From contig OY821519.1 in NCBI GenBank assembly GCA_963682025.1, positions 10,529,668 to 10,593,667 on the forward strand: a stretch of DNA of 64,000 bases, written 5' to 3'. The translations under genes were made by a program, and so were the position numbers. Shown piece by piece: positions 34,172 to 45,024 of this stretch (position 1 is the first letter of the stretch; every line of letters starts with the position of its first letter). Under the pieces are notes generated by a model, which saw only the letters and a list, made by a program, of their open reading frames with translations, ran no database searches and was not told the DNA's origin. The DNA comes from Cordilura impudica (taxonomy: Eukaryota > Arthropoda > Insecta > Diptera > Scathophagidae).

Positions 34172-34722
34172 AACAAATTCAGGGTAAAAGTACTAGGCCA
34201 GTATAGTAAAACCTCCAAATGGTTTGGCGTTCTCAGGCCCAACATTTTTTTATCAACTTTTATAGTGTTTCTTTATCCTGATTTTTGTTTGCTTAGTTCT
34301 TCAGCTATAACTCAAGAACCATTGATGTTTTCTTATTTCATTCTTTAGCACTTAGCTTCAGCAAATCACATTGGGCTAATTTTAAAGAATGAAATCTTCA
34401 AAAAAAATTATTTTTTCCCCTTTCTTTTATCAATTTTTTGAATAACATAATATATGCAGGGCGTATTAGTAGAGTAGAAGAGATGTACATCACATGGATA
34501 TATTAATAAAAAAATTTTATTTAAGCTTTAGCAATAATGTTGCTGAAGAATGAAATGAGAAATCATCAATGATGCTTGAGTTATAGCTGGAAAACTAAGC
34601 AAACAACTCACCAAATAAGAAAAAAATATAAAAGGTCCTAATAAAAGTTTGGTCTGAGAACAGCAAACCCTTTGAAGGTTTTGCTATAGTGGCTTAGTTC
34701 TTTCACCCTGCCTGGGAATTTC
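34172..34722. mobile_element. Fold-back repeat with ~200-bp inverted arms
   Basis: The left arm (CAGGGTAAAAGTACTAGGCC, AGTATAGTAAAACCT, CAGCTATAACTCAAGAACCA, TTTCATTCTTTAGC) matches the reverse complement of the right arm (to GGGTGAAAGAACTAAGCCAC at about 34,705) with many mismatches. The loop is about 130 bp. A third, single-arm copy lies at 37,155-37,325. The superfamily is unknown. Confidence 0.65.
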
Positions 34723-34729
34723 TCACTCC

Positions 34730-36890
34730 CCAGACAATGACCCGAAAATGTGCCATGGTTTTATAGAAAACGGTTTCTGCACAATAAATGGTCAGATCCC
34801 AAAACTGATTATAACCTGTAGGTTTAAAAATAGATGGATACTTAAGCTTGTTCAATAATAACTTAAACAATAATAAATATAAATTAAAAATTAATGACTT
34901 CGAGTGCAGAGAATATTATAAGAAAGAATCTAAAAATTTATTTTACATAAGATATAACTTAAATGAAAATAATACGAAATTTAAAAACTCACCCTGTTTC
35001 AGATGACTACGAAACCATTTTATGAATCCTGTAAAAAAAATAACAAAAATAACAAAAATAATAACTTATTCATCAGACCGTAAAATTTTTAACAATTAAC
35101 AGAAAAATGCACAATCGCACCATTTTACAAGGTAAACATGCCTAACAAAGTCATTGTGGAAACATTTTTTATTTTTTTTTTATTTTTGTAGATTTTTTCT
35201 ATTGTTAAAAAAATGACATGATATTCGCGTTCGCGAATTACATGGAAAACAATTCTACAATATAAAATTAAAAAAAAGTAACACACAGAATAATATATAT
35301 TATGAGAACGCGAATTGCAATAAAAAAAAATACAAAAACAACAGTAACAATAAAAAAAATACCCTTTTTTATGCCAAGATTATGAATGTGGATTTGTCAT
35401 GCAAGCATTAGCAGGTTGCTTTATCATGTTAAAACTAAAGAAATGAAAGGGTTTTGTGGTAGACCACTTTGCTTTAAATACGACTACAATTATGTTTTAG
35501 TCGCTGCTGGTAAGTGATGGTGGTCGGAAAATTACGGTCTCATAACAGCTAAACAAACATCAGCACCAACAACAAAACTTAGACTTAAAGAGTCTATGAC
35601 GATTGTGTATGTAAATGTATATGTGTGTGTGTGGTGTTCGTTCATACCCAAATGTTTATGCAAACCGAACATTGTTCAAATAGTGGAATTGACATTCCTG
35701 GTAACAGCCTTTAAAACGGATATGAAAACATTTAACAATTTTACCTACATTCAACATTCAGATTAGTTATTCCTTGCTTAAGTATTTTCAAATACTCATA
35801 CTAGGAAGCGAATATGTGGCTTAGTGGCTTTAAAACAACACTTGAGATCTTAATCGGTACAACGAAAAATGTAACAACAAACATTCCATTCAAATTTTAC
35901 GCCCAGGCCACAGCCACAAATGAATATGACACATTTTTCTTTATCAACCACAATTAAAATTTCCATATTTATGAATTTATGAATTTATAATTACAGCTTA
36001 ATTGAAACATATTGAAGGTATCAGCAGAAATTATAATCGATTGTATGATTGATTAATTGAGTGTGTGCGATTATGATGCTTTTAAAAAGTTTGAGACTTT
36101 CGTACAAACTAAAACGTAATATTAAAAAGTTGTGCTTTTCTTTTTCCATTTTCGTAAAATCTTAAGAAGAAATGGCAACATGTAAATGTATTATTATTGG
36201 GTTGTACAAACACTCACACGCTCATAGCCACACACACAGACATACACGCACACACACACATAGATAAACACATAATGTGTTATAATATGTTTGCTGCTAA
36301 GTTTGTTTGTTTTTTTACTTACTTTGTTTAGCAAAGGACTTAAGTGAAAATTTGTTTGTTAATGGTAAAGTTTTCTTAAATGGTAATTGATATCTACTTA
36401 TGGATTAACTTATGATTTCATTTGAAAATAATTATATTCATTTTAAGCAATCAATAAATTTAAAATAATAAGATTTAGAACGATTTAATACTTTCTAAAA
36501 AATATTGCATGCGTATTTTTCATTCGAAAAAAGTTATTCTCCGAGATAGCGGTAGTTATAACAAAAATTTTAATAAAAATTTATATCACTCATTTTCTCT
36601 AAAATCGGAGTAAGCATATATAAAGAAAAATTTTTTAAAAGGAATCACGATTGCAATATTAGGAGAATGTGTTGTTTTTTCTAAAGAATAAATCAAACCA
36701 ATCAGACAATATAAAATAAAATTTAAATATAAAACTAATGTACAATTTTTCAACAAGATAAACCCTATGTCCCAATAGTTTATAAGGATTAAAATTAAAT
36801 TTAATTTTATTAAATTAATGTTTTTTTTTATATAAATGTAATAATATAAAATATTTTTTAACACCATTCATGATGTTGTAAATATATAAA
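34730..36890. other. AT-rich stretch with simple repeats
   Basis: GTATATGTGTGTGTG near 35,616 and CACA repeats near 36,225-36,265 are the only clear structures. ATTCGCGTTCGCGAAT near 35,223 is a short GC-rich inverted repeat in an AT-rich setting. No gene found. Confidence 0.45.
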
Positions 36891-36892
36891 AA

Positions 36893-37150
36893 ATCAAGTA
36901 AGAGTGTTATATACGGCTGTATTTTAAACTGAATTTTAGAACCAATGTTACCATTTTAATTGTTGTTCAAGTTTTTTTTTTTTATGAAAATAACATACTT
37001 CAAAAATATTCTTAATTGTCTTCGGCTTTACTTATTTAGTCGCTTATGGCCAGAAATTTGGATTTATTGACGAGTTATTGGCGAAAATTGATTTAAAAAA
37101 AGAGTGTAGAAAATTACAATTTTTTCAAGATTTCATTCGATAAAATTAGT
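36893..37150 (+). mobile_element. Second INE-1-like family, fragment E2
   Basis: Starts TCAAGTAAGAGTGTTATATA and CGGCTGTATT, a mutated form of the E-family start. The rest is too diverged to follow and the 3' end is missing. Confidence 0.4.
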
Positions 37151-37154
37151 CCAT

Positions 37155-37325
37155 TGATTTTTTTATATGGATATGTTAATAAAAATTATTTACTTAATCC
37201 TTAGCTACAATTTTGCTGAAGAATGAAATGAGAAATCATCAATGGTTCTTGAATTATAGCTGAAAAACCAAATAAGTATAAAAGGCCTGAGTATTGACTA
37301 AAATTCTTGGCATTTAAGTTTTGCC
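37155..37325 (+). repeat. Third copy of the 34-kb fold-back arm
   Basis: TATGGATATGTTAATAAAAA, GCTGAAGAATGAAATGAGAA and ATCATCAATGGTTCTTGA match the right arm at 34,490-34,640 in the same orientation. Confidence 0.65.
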
Positions 37326-37414
37326 TCATATCAGTAAAATATTATTGAATAGAAATAGAATAGAAAATATTATTGAATAGAAAAATACAATAAAAGCAGG
37401 TATGAAGTTACATA

Positions 37415-37661
37415 TCTGTGGTCACAAGCATTAACCGCCTAAGTCGAAAATCTTGCTTTTGAGAAAAATAACTTTATTTAAATGTAATGGGGCTTCATTA
37501 CGACTTAAGTTAGCATGTTTTCATTAATAACTTTTTAATAAACGGAGTTAGAGAAATGGGGATTTCACGTAAATATAAAGCGTTTTAAGTATAATATGAT
37601 AGCATACATAACTCAAATCGTTCTTAAGTCGACTTAGGCGGTTACCGCTTGTGACCACAGA
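37415..37661. mobile_element. MITE family B, complete, with TA duplication
   Basis: The ends TCTGTGGTCACAAGC-ATTAACCGCC and their reverse complement (..GGCGGTTACCGCTTGTGACC-ACAGA) form about 32-bp inverted repeats around a 247-bp non-coding element. TA lies immediately outside both ends (37,413-37,414 and 37,662-37,663), as for Tc1/mariner-related MITEs. Confidence 0.8.
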
Positions 37662-37699
37662 TATATATACATATATGGGTGACATTAGGTGAGAGCGGT

Positions 37700-38222
37700 T
37701 TGTATGAAAAATAAATTGTGGCCAAGTTTTGATCTAGATCTGGATCTAGAACTTTAGTGATTTTTTTTTTGGTAAAACCGGCATCTTCTGTAAGTCGATC
37801 GCAGGCCCACTTAGCGAAACGAAAACGCATTGGATGGTCAGTTGGCTTCAACTCCTGAACCAATTGGACTTTGTATGGCGTCATAACAAGGTCTTTATGC
37901 AAAATTCGTCTCAATGATGCCTCCGAAATGTTCAATTCTTGAGAACGACGGTGAATTGATGTTGATGGCGCTTCACGCACACAGCAGCAATATTCTCGGG
38001 TGTACGCACTGTTTTTGGCTTTTCACGCTTTGGTTTATCGATGAAGATGCCAGTTTCCTTCACTTTTTTCACAAGATAACGAACATACGGAGCTGACGGT
38101 GCTTCTCTTCTTCCAAAATCCGTACGCAATTTTCGCACACATTCTGCAACATTACCATGATTTTTAAAGTAATGTCGCAATATTTCCCAGCGTTGTTCCA
38201 GCGTATACATAACCATATTCGT
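37700..38222 (-). pseudogene. Tc1/mariner-superfamily transposase, N-terminal part
   Basis: On the minus strand an ATG near 38,216 opens MVMYTLEQRWEILRHYFKNH, followed by paired helix-turn-helix sequence with KKVKETGIFIDKPKR, RTPENIAAV, then (next frame) REAPSTSIHRRSQELNISEA, SLRRILHKDL, MTPYKVQLVQELKPTDHPMR and FAKWACDRLTEDAGF. The catalytic DEAHF block that should follow is missing; the reading runs into unrelated sequence near 37,760. The frame is shifted at about 37,985. This is a transposase family common in flies, cut off before its DDE domain. Confidence 0.8.
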
Positions 38223-38224
38223 TC

Positions 38225-38960
38225 AGCGGAAGGATAAAACTAATTATCTGTCAAATCAGACATGAACTAAGTGTTACCATTCACGAAATAAGCACTAGTT
38301 GAAAAAAACGTTAGATGGCGGACTCTTTATAAAGTATTTTATATCTCGTCTATTGTTATGCCGTTCTAAATTAATGTCAAAACGGTACGTAATTTTTAGC
38401 ACTATTTCAAAATCTCTAATTTTACTTTTTCAAAAATTTTGTTCAAGAAATTTTCCGAATTCAACGAATGGACTTTACGGTCGTATTAATAAAATATATG
38501 TGATTAAAAATGCCAAATATTGTAGGTCTCGTGTTCTTAATTTGGCGAAAGCAGCGGTTTTATTTCAGCGGTTTTGAAGAAAAATGTGATTTTTCATACT
38601 TCTTCAACTTTGAGGCTACATCTTTTTGGTGTTTTCATATTTTAAAGATATTTTGTCAAAATATTATACTACTTGATATAAGTTCTCAATCCTGTAAATT
38701 AAGGTTAAATTGAAACACTATAAACTGTCTCTCTTTAAGGTCAAAAGTCAAATTTAAGGAGATTTACATTCTTACATTCATTCTTTTTTAAACAAAATAT
38801 CGAAATTATATATATTTGTGCAAGGATTGCAATAAAACTTGTTAATAATACTTTAATAATTCTAAAAAATAATATTCTGGACTTATTTTCTGAAATTAAC
38901 CCGTGGGATACTCAAAATGGGTCCTAGTTTTAATTTTGTTATTCAGAATTATTATCTATC
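38225..38960. other. Stretch without recognised content
   Basis: Likely includes the 5' leader and end of the Tc1/mariner relic (to about 38,330). The short open frames beyond show no motif. Confidence 0.35.
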
Positions 38961-39387
38961 TATATTAGGGTGCGCCTTATACGTATGGGCCAAATTTTTT
39001 CAAAGTTTGGATTGTAAATCCCCCCACAAATGTTCTCTGTACTAAGAAGATACTTTGTGGAAAGTTATAGGCAGATTGCAAAAGGAGAAGGCGTGCCGCA
39101 ACCGCCCACAAGTTGTCAAAATTTTTAAAATTCATATAGAAGAACTACAAATGAAGAGATGAGGGTTGGCTTACGAAATATTCTGACAATTTTTAGGTGG
39201 ATTATAGTAAATTTATTTGCTCTGAGTGTAAAAACGTCCTTAAAATTATAATAAGATTGCGGTTTTTAAAGTTATGACATTTTTTCATACACATGATATA
39301 TTGATTTTGAAAAGTTATTATCAAAATGAGTAAAGTTTTTCGATTGTAAGGTAAGACAATGGATAAAAAAATGCATATTAATTAAAA

Positions 39388-39771
39388 CTAGCAGATTCCA
39401 GCACTCGAAATTCGAGTGCAAATTCTAGGAAATTTTATTTTTTCATTTAATAAAGACCCTAAAGGTATGCTTCACAATTCAACTCATTTTAAATGAAGAA
39501 AACGAATTCAACACATTAACACAAACACATTAACAAATTTAATACACACACACATATGCTATATAGCATTGTATAATTTTATGTATGTGTTAGTAGCAAC
39601 TTTAAACGATCATAACTACAAAAAAAATATTCCAGACGATGAAAATCTGTAAATCTGGATAACAGCTAAAAAGAAATACCTTTCAGATGATAAATTTTTT
39701 GTCAAAATCGGAGTGGAACTGTGAACCTTACATCGGTAACTAAAAATCGCCTAGCCTATTAATATTATAGA
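39388..39771 (-). mobile_element. Helitron-like element, copy H6
   Basis: Complete: starts TCTATAATATTAATAGGC (minus strand) and ends in the perfect hairpin GCACTCGAATTTCGAGTGC, then TGGAATCTG and CTAG. A and T flank it. Length 384 bp. It lies in the 5' part of the TTAGGG element and is therefore younger than that element. Confidence 0.85.
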
Positions 39772-40039
39772 TCTGGCAGCTCTATAACTTTAATAATGGA
39801 TAGTTGTGTAATCTCGCTACAATTTAAAATAAAAACGATGAGTCCCCCAATTAAAGCGTTCTTTGATTAAATCAATTTTTTTTCACTTGAGAAATAGTAC
39901 TGGTGTTTGAAAGTTATAAACAAATAAAAAAATTAAAACAAATAAGTTTGTAATATTAAAGAACAAATAAATAAAATGAACACAAGAGAAAAAGAACAAT
40001 TGTTTCTCTCGGCTATGATGCCAGCCAAATAATAGGTGC

Positions 40040-41155
40040 CAAGCTGCCTTCTAATGCTCAAGTTTTAGGTGTATTGTTTTATAACATGAGGAAGGTAAAG
40101 CTAGAACTCCGTGCAAGTGCTTCTCTTGTAGTAAAAGAAGTAGAAGTAGAAGCACGAATCCCAATAAGATCTACTGTCAAAATATTTGAAAGATTCAGGG
40201 ATGACTGAAGTAAGGTAGATAAAAGTAATTTCAAAACTGGTGTTCAAGACATATACTTATGTGAAAAATGTAATCGGGAATACAACGGAGATATATGAGT
40301 TTGTTTTAATTAGTTTAAGCAAAATGCAACCACGGGAAGATTCCAAAGAACTCCTTAAGTTGGCAATAGTTTTCCTAGGAGGGACGCCTCCAAATTTTAC
40401 ATTTCGAATGCCCGGAGCATTCCACCATGCACGTTGGATATCTAAAGCAATATATTGCTTAAAAATGTATTTATTTCGGGACCAGCTTTTTTCGTCTGAC
40501 TATGAGATTAACGCCATTCGAGATGTACATATGTATTTTCAGTATAAAAATATATTTAAAAGTTTGGATTAAAGCGCCAATTGCAACAGAAGCTCCCAAC
40601 CAAGATTTCACATTATTAAAAAGTTTATATCTTTACAATAATGTTGATGAAAATTTAAGTCGAGAGCTAACTAGAAAGTTCTGCAACCATTTGTGGTACA
40701 TTTCGCCAGAATTAGTAGCGCTTTCTCTCTTTGATAAACAAATTTCAAACGACTCAAAACGACTTATGCTAGCAGCTTTAAATCAGCCTGATGAAGATGA
40801 CAACAAGAAAATTACAATTCTTCCTCATCAAACAGATCAGTATATGAACAAAAATACCGAGAATTTTATTTCGCAAAAGATCTTAAATTTTTTCAAAAGG
40901 TATTCAATTTCAACGGATTTTTTACAGAAAGATCCTGGAGAATGGCAAAATGATCAGTCGCATAAAACTGGCTTGGCTTTTGTAGGTAAATTGAGGGTTG
41001 CTAACGATACTGCAGAAAGGGCTGTAAAGCTTATGGAAGAATTTAATCAAGTTTTATCACATGATGTAGAAGAAAAACAATTTGTAATGCAAATTGTAGC
41101 CGATTATTGGAAACAATATCCTAACTCAAACAAATCAGTTTTAATAAGTGAATAA
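40040..41155 (+). pseudogene. Transposon-encoded protein of unknown superfamily, broken
   Basis: From about 40,040 the plus strand reads GAKLPSNAQVLGVLFYNMRK, then KVELEARIPIRSTVK, a region with LAIVFLGGTPP, the block GAFHHARWISKAIYCLKMYL near 40,418-40,475, then after a frameshift near 40,540 FCNHLWYISPELVALSLFD near 40,680-40,735, and DTAERAVKLMEEFNQ near 41,005-41,050, ending at TAA 41,153. HHARWxSKAIYCLKxxLF, HLWYxSPExVxLxxFD and NDTAERxVKL are recurring motifs of a widespread insect transposon-associated protein family; that is from memory of such proteins, not a search. The acid residues in the last block could be catalytic (inference). At least two frameshifts. Confidence 0.6.
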
Positions 41156-41774
41156 ATTGTTTCGAAATTTGCTTAGTAAAAACTAGTTAAAAATAGTATT
41201 TCATAAAAATAATTTTTTTTTTAAATAAGTATAATGAGCAAATGTAAATAGCTAAATAATATAATATTATTAAAAAACCACAATATATTAAACACAACAG
41301 AGGCTTATTTAAGTTATTTTTTTAATAAAAAAAGAATTAATTTCATATAAACTATCAAAATCGTACTGTTTGGAGAAAAAATGGCATAACTTAAAATAAC
41401 AGTGTTTGAATACTATTCGTTATGGAACTCAGATTCAAAAGGAATAGATTCATTCTAATCTTTCCAAAAATATATTAGATTTCAACACGAACTTATATTT
41501 AAACAACATCTGTGGTAATTTTGTATTTTGAAATTTATTTTGATAATATTACCATTTTGTGGGCGGAAATTTTCAACAACGTATTTCTTGGCTACAGAGA
41601 GGGGGAGTTAAGGTTCACTTTTAAAAATAAGGCGCACCCTAATCTATATATCGCACCTGTAGCTCTAAAGTGAGTCCACTCAAAATATTTCAATTTTTAT
41701 TTATTTTTATTTTATTTAAGCTAATTAGGCCTAACGTTTTCAATGTAAATAAAACAACCGCTTATTCCATTTTT

Positions 41775-41813
41775 CCTGACGTTTCGTCAATTTTATGTTG
41801 ACTTTATCAAAGG
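41775..41813 (-). ncRNA. Hammerhead-ribozyme-like motif in Penelope 3' region (degenerate)
   Basis: The minus strand reads CCTTTGATAAAGTCAA, CATAAAA, TTGACGAAACGTCAGG. GTCAA and TTGAC pair as a stem II with a 7-base loop, preceded by TTGATAA (consensus CTGATGA) and followed by GAAAC. Penelope-like elements of several animals are known to carry hammerhead ribozymes with just this layout. The two core changes, C3 to U and G8 to A, affect bases that normally pair with each other and would form U-A here. Activity is doubtful. Confidence 0.5.
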
Positions 41814-42004
41814 TCGTCTATTTGAAAAATAAAACATAAATTATTACAAAAATACATAATTCACCAACAGCAGTTATAACTCACAGTAATATGGATTTGT
41901 CTTTACATTAAAATAAAAATATTTGTTACATATAAACAAAAAACATTCAATTTAAAATAACATTTAATTACACACAACATTTAAAACACAACTTAAAAGT
42001 AATA

Positions 42005-42930
42005 TCATGTATCTCGCATTAATATTGTTTGTATCCTCTTTCAAGTTCATCGTATTCTTTATGTTCTGTTGTATATGTAAACTTTCCAATGTAAATCTCT
42101 TCCTCTCTCTTGTCTCTTTGTCCAAAATTTTCACTTGTTTAAAATCAGCTGTATGGCCTGTCTTTAGTATATGTTGTGCTAAAGCTGTACTTTCTTTGCC
42201 CTTTGTTATGTCTGCTTGATGTTCGCCTATTCTCTTTTCTAATGTTCTTTTTGTTGTCCCTATATATATTTGGTTACATTTTTGATGGTCGTTACCATTG
42301 CAATTAAATTTGTAAACAACGTTGCTTTGTTGTTGTTTTGCAATCGGCGCTTTCGTTTTAGAAAAAATTGTGTTTAATGTTGTGTTAGGCTGATACGCAA
42401 ATCTCGTTTTCTCCGTTTGAATCGATGTTTTTATTATTTTTGTCAGTTAAGCCCGGAATGTATTTAACGCTGTAAAATTTTTTATCCTCATCAACGGTCG
42501 TTTTTTGTTGAGTATAAATATGATTTTTCGGATTTTTTAAAGTGGTGTCTATTAATGTGTTTACAAGTTTGTTTGGAAAACTGTTGGCTTTTAGTATTTT
42601 TTCTAGTTTTGGTATGTTTTTTGTATGATATTTGTCGTCACTAATGTTTAGAACTCTAGAGATAAGATTTTTCGCAGTGTTTATTATCTGGCTCTTCGGT
42701 TGTGTTGCGTTGTAGTTGATGATTCTACCCGAGGACGTTTCCTTAGTAAACCAGTCAAACGTTATTTTGTTCTTATTTTTCCGTAACTTCATATCTAAGA
42801 AAGCAATTTCGCATTTTTCCTCAACTTCAATTGTGAATTGAATCTTTGGATGGTGATTATTTAAGGTAGCAAGTATTTTATCCTTATCGTTTATTTTAAT
42901 AACAGCCAAAATGTCATCTACATATTTGGT
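42005..42930 (-). pseudogene. Penelope-like RT C-terminus plus GIY-YIG endonuclease, broken
   Basis: Minus strand, downward: KYVDDILAVIKIND (RT catalytic YVDD), FTIEVEEKCEIAFLDMKLRK near 42,850-42,790, FDWFTKETSSGRIINYNA near 42,760-42,705, and YIPGLTDK near 42,455. A 1-base shift near 42,405 leads to RFAYQPNTTLNTIFSKTKA. The GIY-YIG domain follows: NVVYKFNCNG near 42,320, QIYIGTTKRTLEKRIGEHQA near 42,270-42,215, LAQHILKTGHTADF near 42,185-42,145 and RKRFTLESLHIQ near 42,110-42,075. The tyrosine/glycine pair, the Arg and His of the helix and the Glu of the LES block, expected for this nuclease, are visible. The frame remains open to about 42,005. Confidence 0.85.
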
Positions 42931-43274
42931 TATGTATTTTTACTTTTTGCGAGAAAACGATACACAGTGGTCATATGTATCCACTGTAAAAATCTTACAT
43001 CGATTTTTCAACTCTTTCGCAAAAAAATACAGTTGTAACGCTCTTTGTGTTATAAGAGTAGCTTCTTTAGCATCCACTAAAAAGACATGTTTTGAGTTCC
43101 ACCCATATACTTATTATTCGCAATTCTTTACACCGAAACAACAGTTTTTTAATCTTATAGTAAATATTTTAAAAAAAACCCCTTTTTTGCCTCTACCGAA
43201 AATTTGTAAATTTTAAGTTGACTCACTTTAGAGGTGCGATATATAAAATTCATTTTCTGTTTGTTTGTTGTTTG

Positions 43275-43860
43275 TTTGTTTGACCGCTATACAAATTTTC
43301 ATTTTTCAACGGATTTCTCTGAAATTTGGTACACACGATCTCTGTACCCCAAGGAAGGTCACCATATGCTTCTTATCGGCCACGCCTACTTTTAGGCCCA
43401 CTTTTTATATACAATTCATTTTATGTTTCTTGGTATATACAAATTTTTATTTTTCAAAGGATTTCTCTAAAATTTGGTACGCTCTGTACACCAAGCAAGG
43501 CCCGCTTTTATACAGAATTAAATTTATATTTCTTGGTATATTTGTTCGCTATACAAATTTTAACTTTTCAACGGATTTCTCTGAAATTTGGTATACACCA
43601 TCTCTATACTGCAGGGTATGTCACTACATGTGTTTATCGGACACGCCTAATTTTGCGCCCACTTTTTTAAATTTTTTACGGGTTTCGCTGGAATTTACTG
43701 CATATTATTCTCAAATCCCAGGCAAGGTCGTCATATACTTTTATCGGCCACGCCCACTTTTTTTAATTTTCAATATACGCTTTTAGCGTTAACATATTTT
43801 AATTTTTTAATGGATCTCCCTAAAACTTTGTGCAAAGATCTCTTTACTTACTACTCTTGA
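43275..43860. repeat. Tandem array of ~110-145-bp units
   Basis: TTTTCAACGGATTTCTCTGA and AATTTGGTA recur at about 43,301, 43,446, 43,565, 43,670 and 43,800, with CTTATCGGCCACGCC blocks between. The two overlapping open frames here come from this repeat. It lies in the 5' part of, or just before, the Helitron relic. Confidence 0.75.
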
Positions 43861-44301
43861 GTTTACATGATTATAAAATAAATATTGTAAGTCAACCTAT
43901 TACATATATTCCCGTCTTGCCTTTTTTACTATATAAGTTCTAACACCACAAAATTAGTGCAGATTTATTTCATGGGTAACAGATACAGGTTGACTATTGC
44001 TGTAGGATTACTCCGATGTTTTAACTACAATGGAAAACAAAATATTACATTTATTTCAATCTCGCCTTTTGGCTACAATGGATAGGAACCTAATACAAAT
44101 ATTTCCCTTTCATCTTTTTCACTATATAAATGAGTTGTAAAGGTGGAAAAAGAACTATTTGCAATTGTGCCTTGCACATGAAAGAATAGCATATAGGTCG
44201 TACTACCTCAAATGCAAAACGGCTTAGACTAAAGAGAACTCTAGAGAGCCAGATCAGACCCAAATTCGTATCGACTCTCAATTAGTTAGGCAATCTGAGT
44301 C

Positions 44302-44716
44302 GAGAAATGCTGAAACACCTGAGCAAACCCAATAACGTCTTGAAGCCCAAATATCAAGACAAGCTTTGCAAGAGAAGCGGAAATGCCTGAATTATTTAAG
44401 TGCGTCTAGAAATCCAGCGGCTAAGACAAACTGACTCAAGGGAATGTGAAACTCCTGAAACGACTGTAATATCCCTACCAGACGACTTTTGTAAGTTGGT
44501 TCTTCATTGCAAGAGATGGTACAAAAAGTTGTTCCTAACATAACGTACATAAGAGGGCAATCGCTTGCGGTAGCAGGTATCAACTTAGAACCTCCCTGTT
44601 TTTCTCATAGACAATTATATGTCGCCTGCTCCAGAGTTGGGAGCCAGCACAATCTTTTCGTATATGCACCAGAAGGAAAAACCAGAATTGACGTATATCC
44701 CAAATCTCTAGAATAA
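44302..44716 (+). pseudogene. Helitron Rep/Pif1 helicase gene, internally deleted
   Basis: The N-terminal charged repeats are recognisable: AETPEQTQ and RLEAQISRQALQEK near 44,308-44,380, and RLRQTDSRECETPE near 44,420-44,458, typical of insect Helitron proteins. They run into LPDDFCKLV near 44,475 and, in another frame, EMVQKVVPNITYI near 44,513. Directly after comes RGQSLAVAGINL, PCFSHRQLYVACSRV, NLFVYAPEGKTR and VYPKSL (44,549-44,711), the conserved C-terminus of the Pif1-type helicase. The Rep HUH nuclease and nearly all helicase motifs are missing between, so this is an internal-deletion derivative. The stop is at 44,714. Confidence 0.8.
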
Positions 44717-44983
44717 CTAAAATTCGTAACTGTTAGACATCATACACTCAAAATAATCCATGATAAACATATTTAGTTGTAATGGTAAGCAGACGCTGAG
44801 TGCTTAGTCCCCAATTTAGCTCAGCTAAAATATAGGAATGCTCTGAAAAATATATTTTAGGATTAAAATAAATTGATAACAACTGCGCGGCAGCACGGGT
44901 GTAGCTGCCAAACGTATGTGAAATAATTACTAAACATTTGCTATAAGCAGTTGCGTAAAGCAACCTTGTAGCACAATTTTAAA

Positions 44984-44988
44984 CGTCG
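44984..44988 (+). repeat. Transib target-site duplication, left
   Basis: CGTCG directly before the first base of the element. It is repeated at 49,330-49,334. It fits the CGNCG-type 5-bp target known for Transib. Confidence 0.9.
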
Positions 44989-45024
44989 CACAGTGGACCA
45001 TATTTTGAGAAGGCGCCCAAAAAC
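44989..45024 (+). repeat. Transib left terminal inverted repeat (RSS-like)
   Basis: Heptamer CACAGTG, a 21-base spacer, then CCAAAAACC at 45,017-45,025, which matches 8 of 9 bases of the RSS nonamer ACAAAAACC. Confidence 0.8.

Larger units (their letters stand above)
38965..41642 (+). mobile_element. Unclassified DNA transposon with TTAGGGTGCGCCTTAT ends
   Basis: TTAGGGTGCGCCTTAT at 38,965 is repeated perfectly inverted at 41,627-41,642. TCTATA lies just outside both ends (38,959-38,964 and 41,643-41,648), a possible 6-bp target duplication, though this is low-complexity sequence. The 2.68-kb element carries a decayed gene on the plus strand and a Helitron-like insertion (H6). The superfamily is not assigned: neither end nor protein matched a transposase class that I can name. 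Confidence 0.75.
41695..42945 (-). mobile_element. Penelope-like retroelement, 5'-truncated
   Basis: On the minus strand it starts inside the reverse transcriptase at the YVDD motif (42,913-42,924), runs through the RT C-terminus and a GIY-YIG endonuclease, and ends in an AT-rich 3' region. Its edges are set by the interrupted MITE C on both sides. 5' truncation is normal for retroelements copied by target-primed reverse transcription. Confidence 0.85.
41650..43241. mobile_element. MITE family C, copy 1, split by a Penelope-like element
   Basis: The left end TCGCACCTGTAGCTCTAAAG at 41,650 and the right end (reverse complement TCGCACCTCTAAAGTGAGTC, from 43,241) match the inverted repeats of the intact copy at 59,172-59,558. 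The right piece (42,945-43,241) matches that copy throughout in reverse orientation. The Penelope-like element fills the gap. Confidence 0.8.

Noticed and set aside
36181..36290. CA-rich repeats as a CRISPR-like or regulatory array
   Set aside because: Simple microsatellite in a eukaryotic sequence; no spacer-repeat structure.
43265..43786. 173-codon open frame
   Set aside because: It overlaps another long frame in the same tandem array, and both repeat the array unit; no motif.
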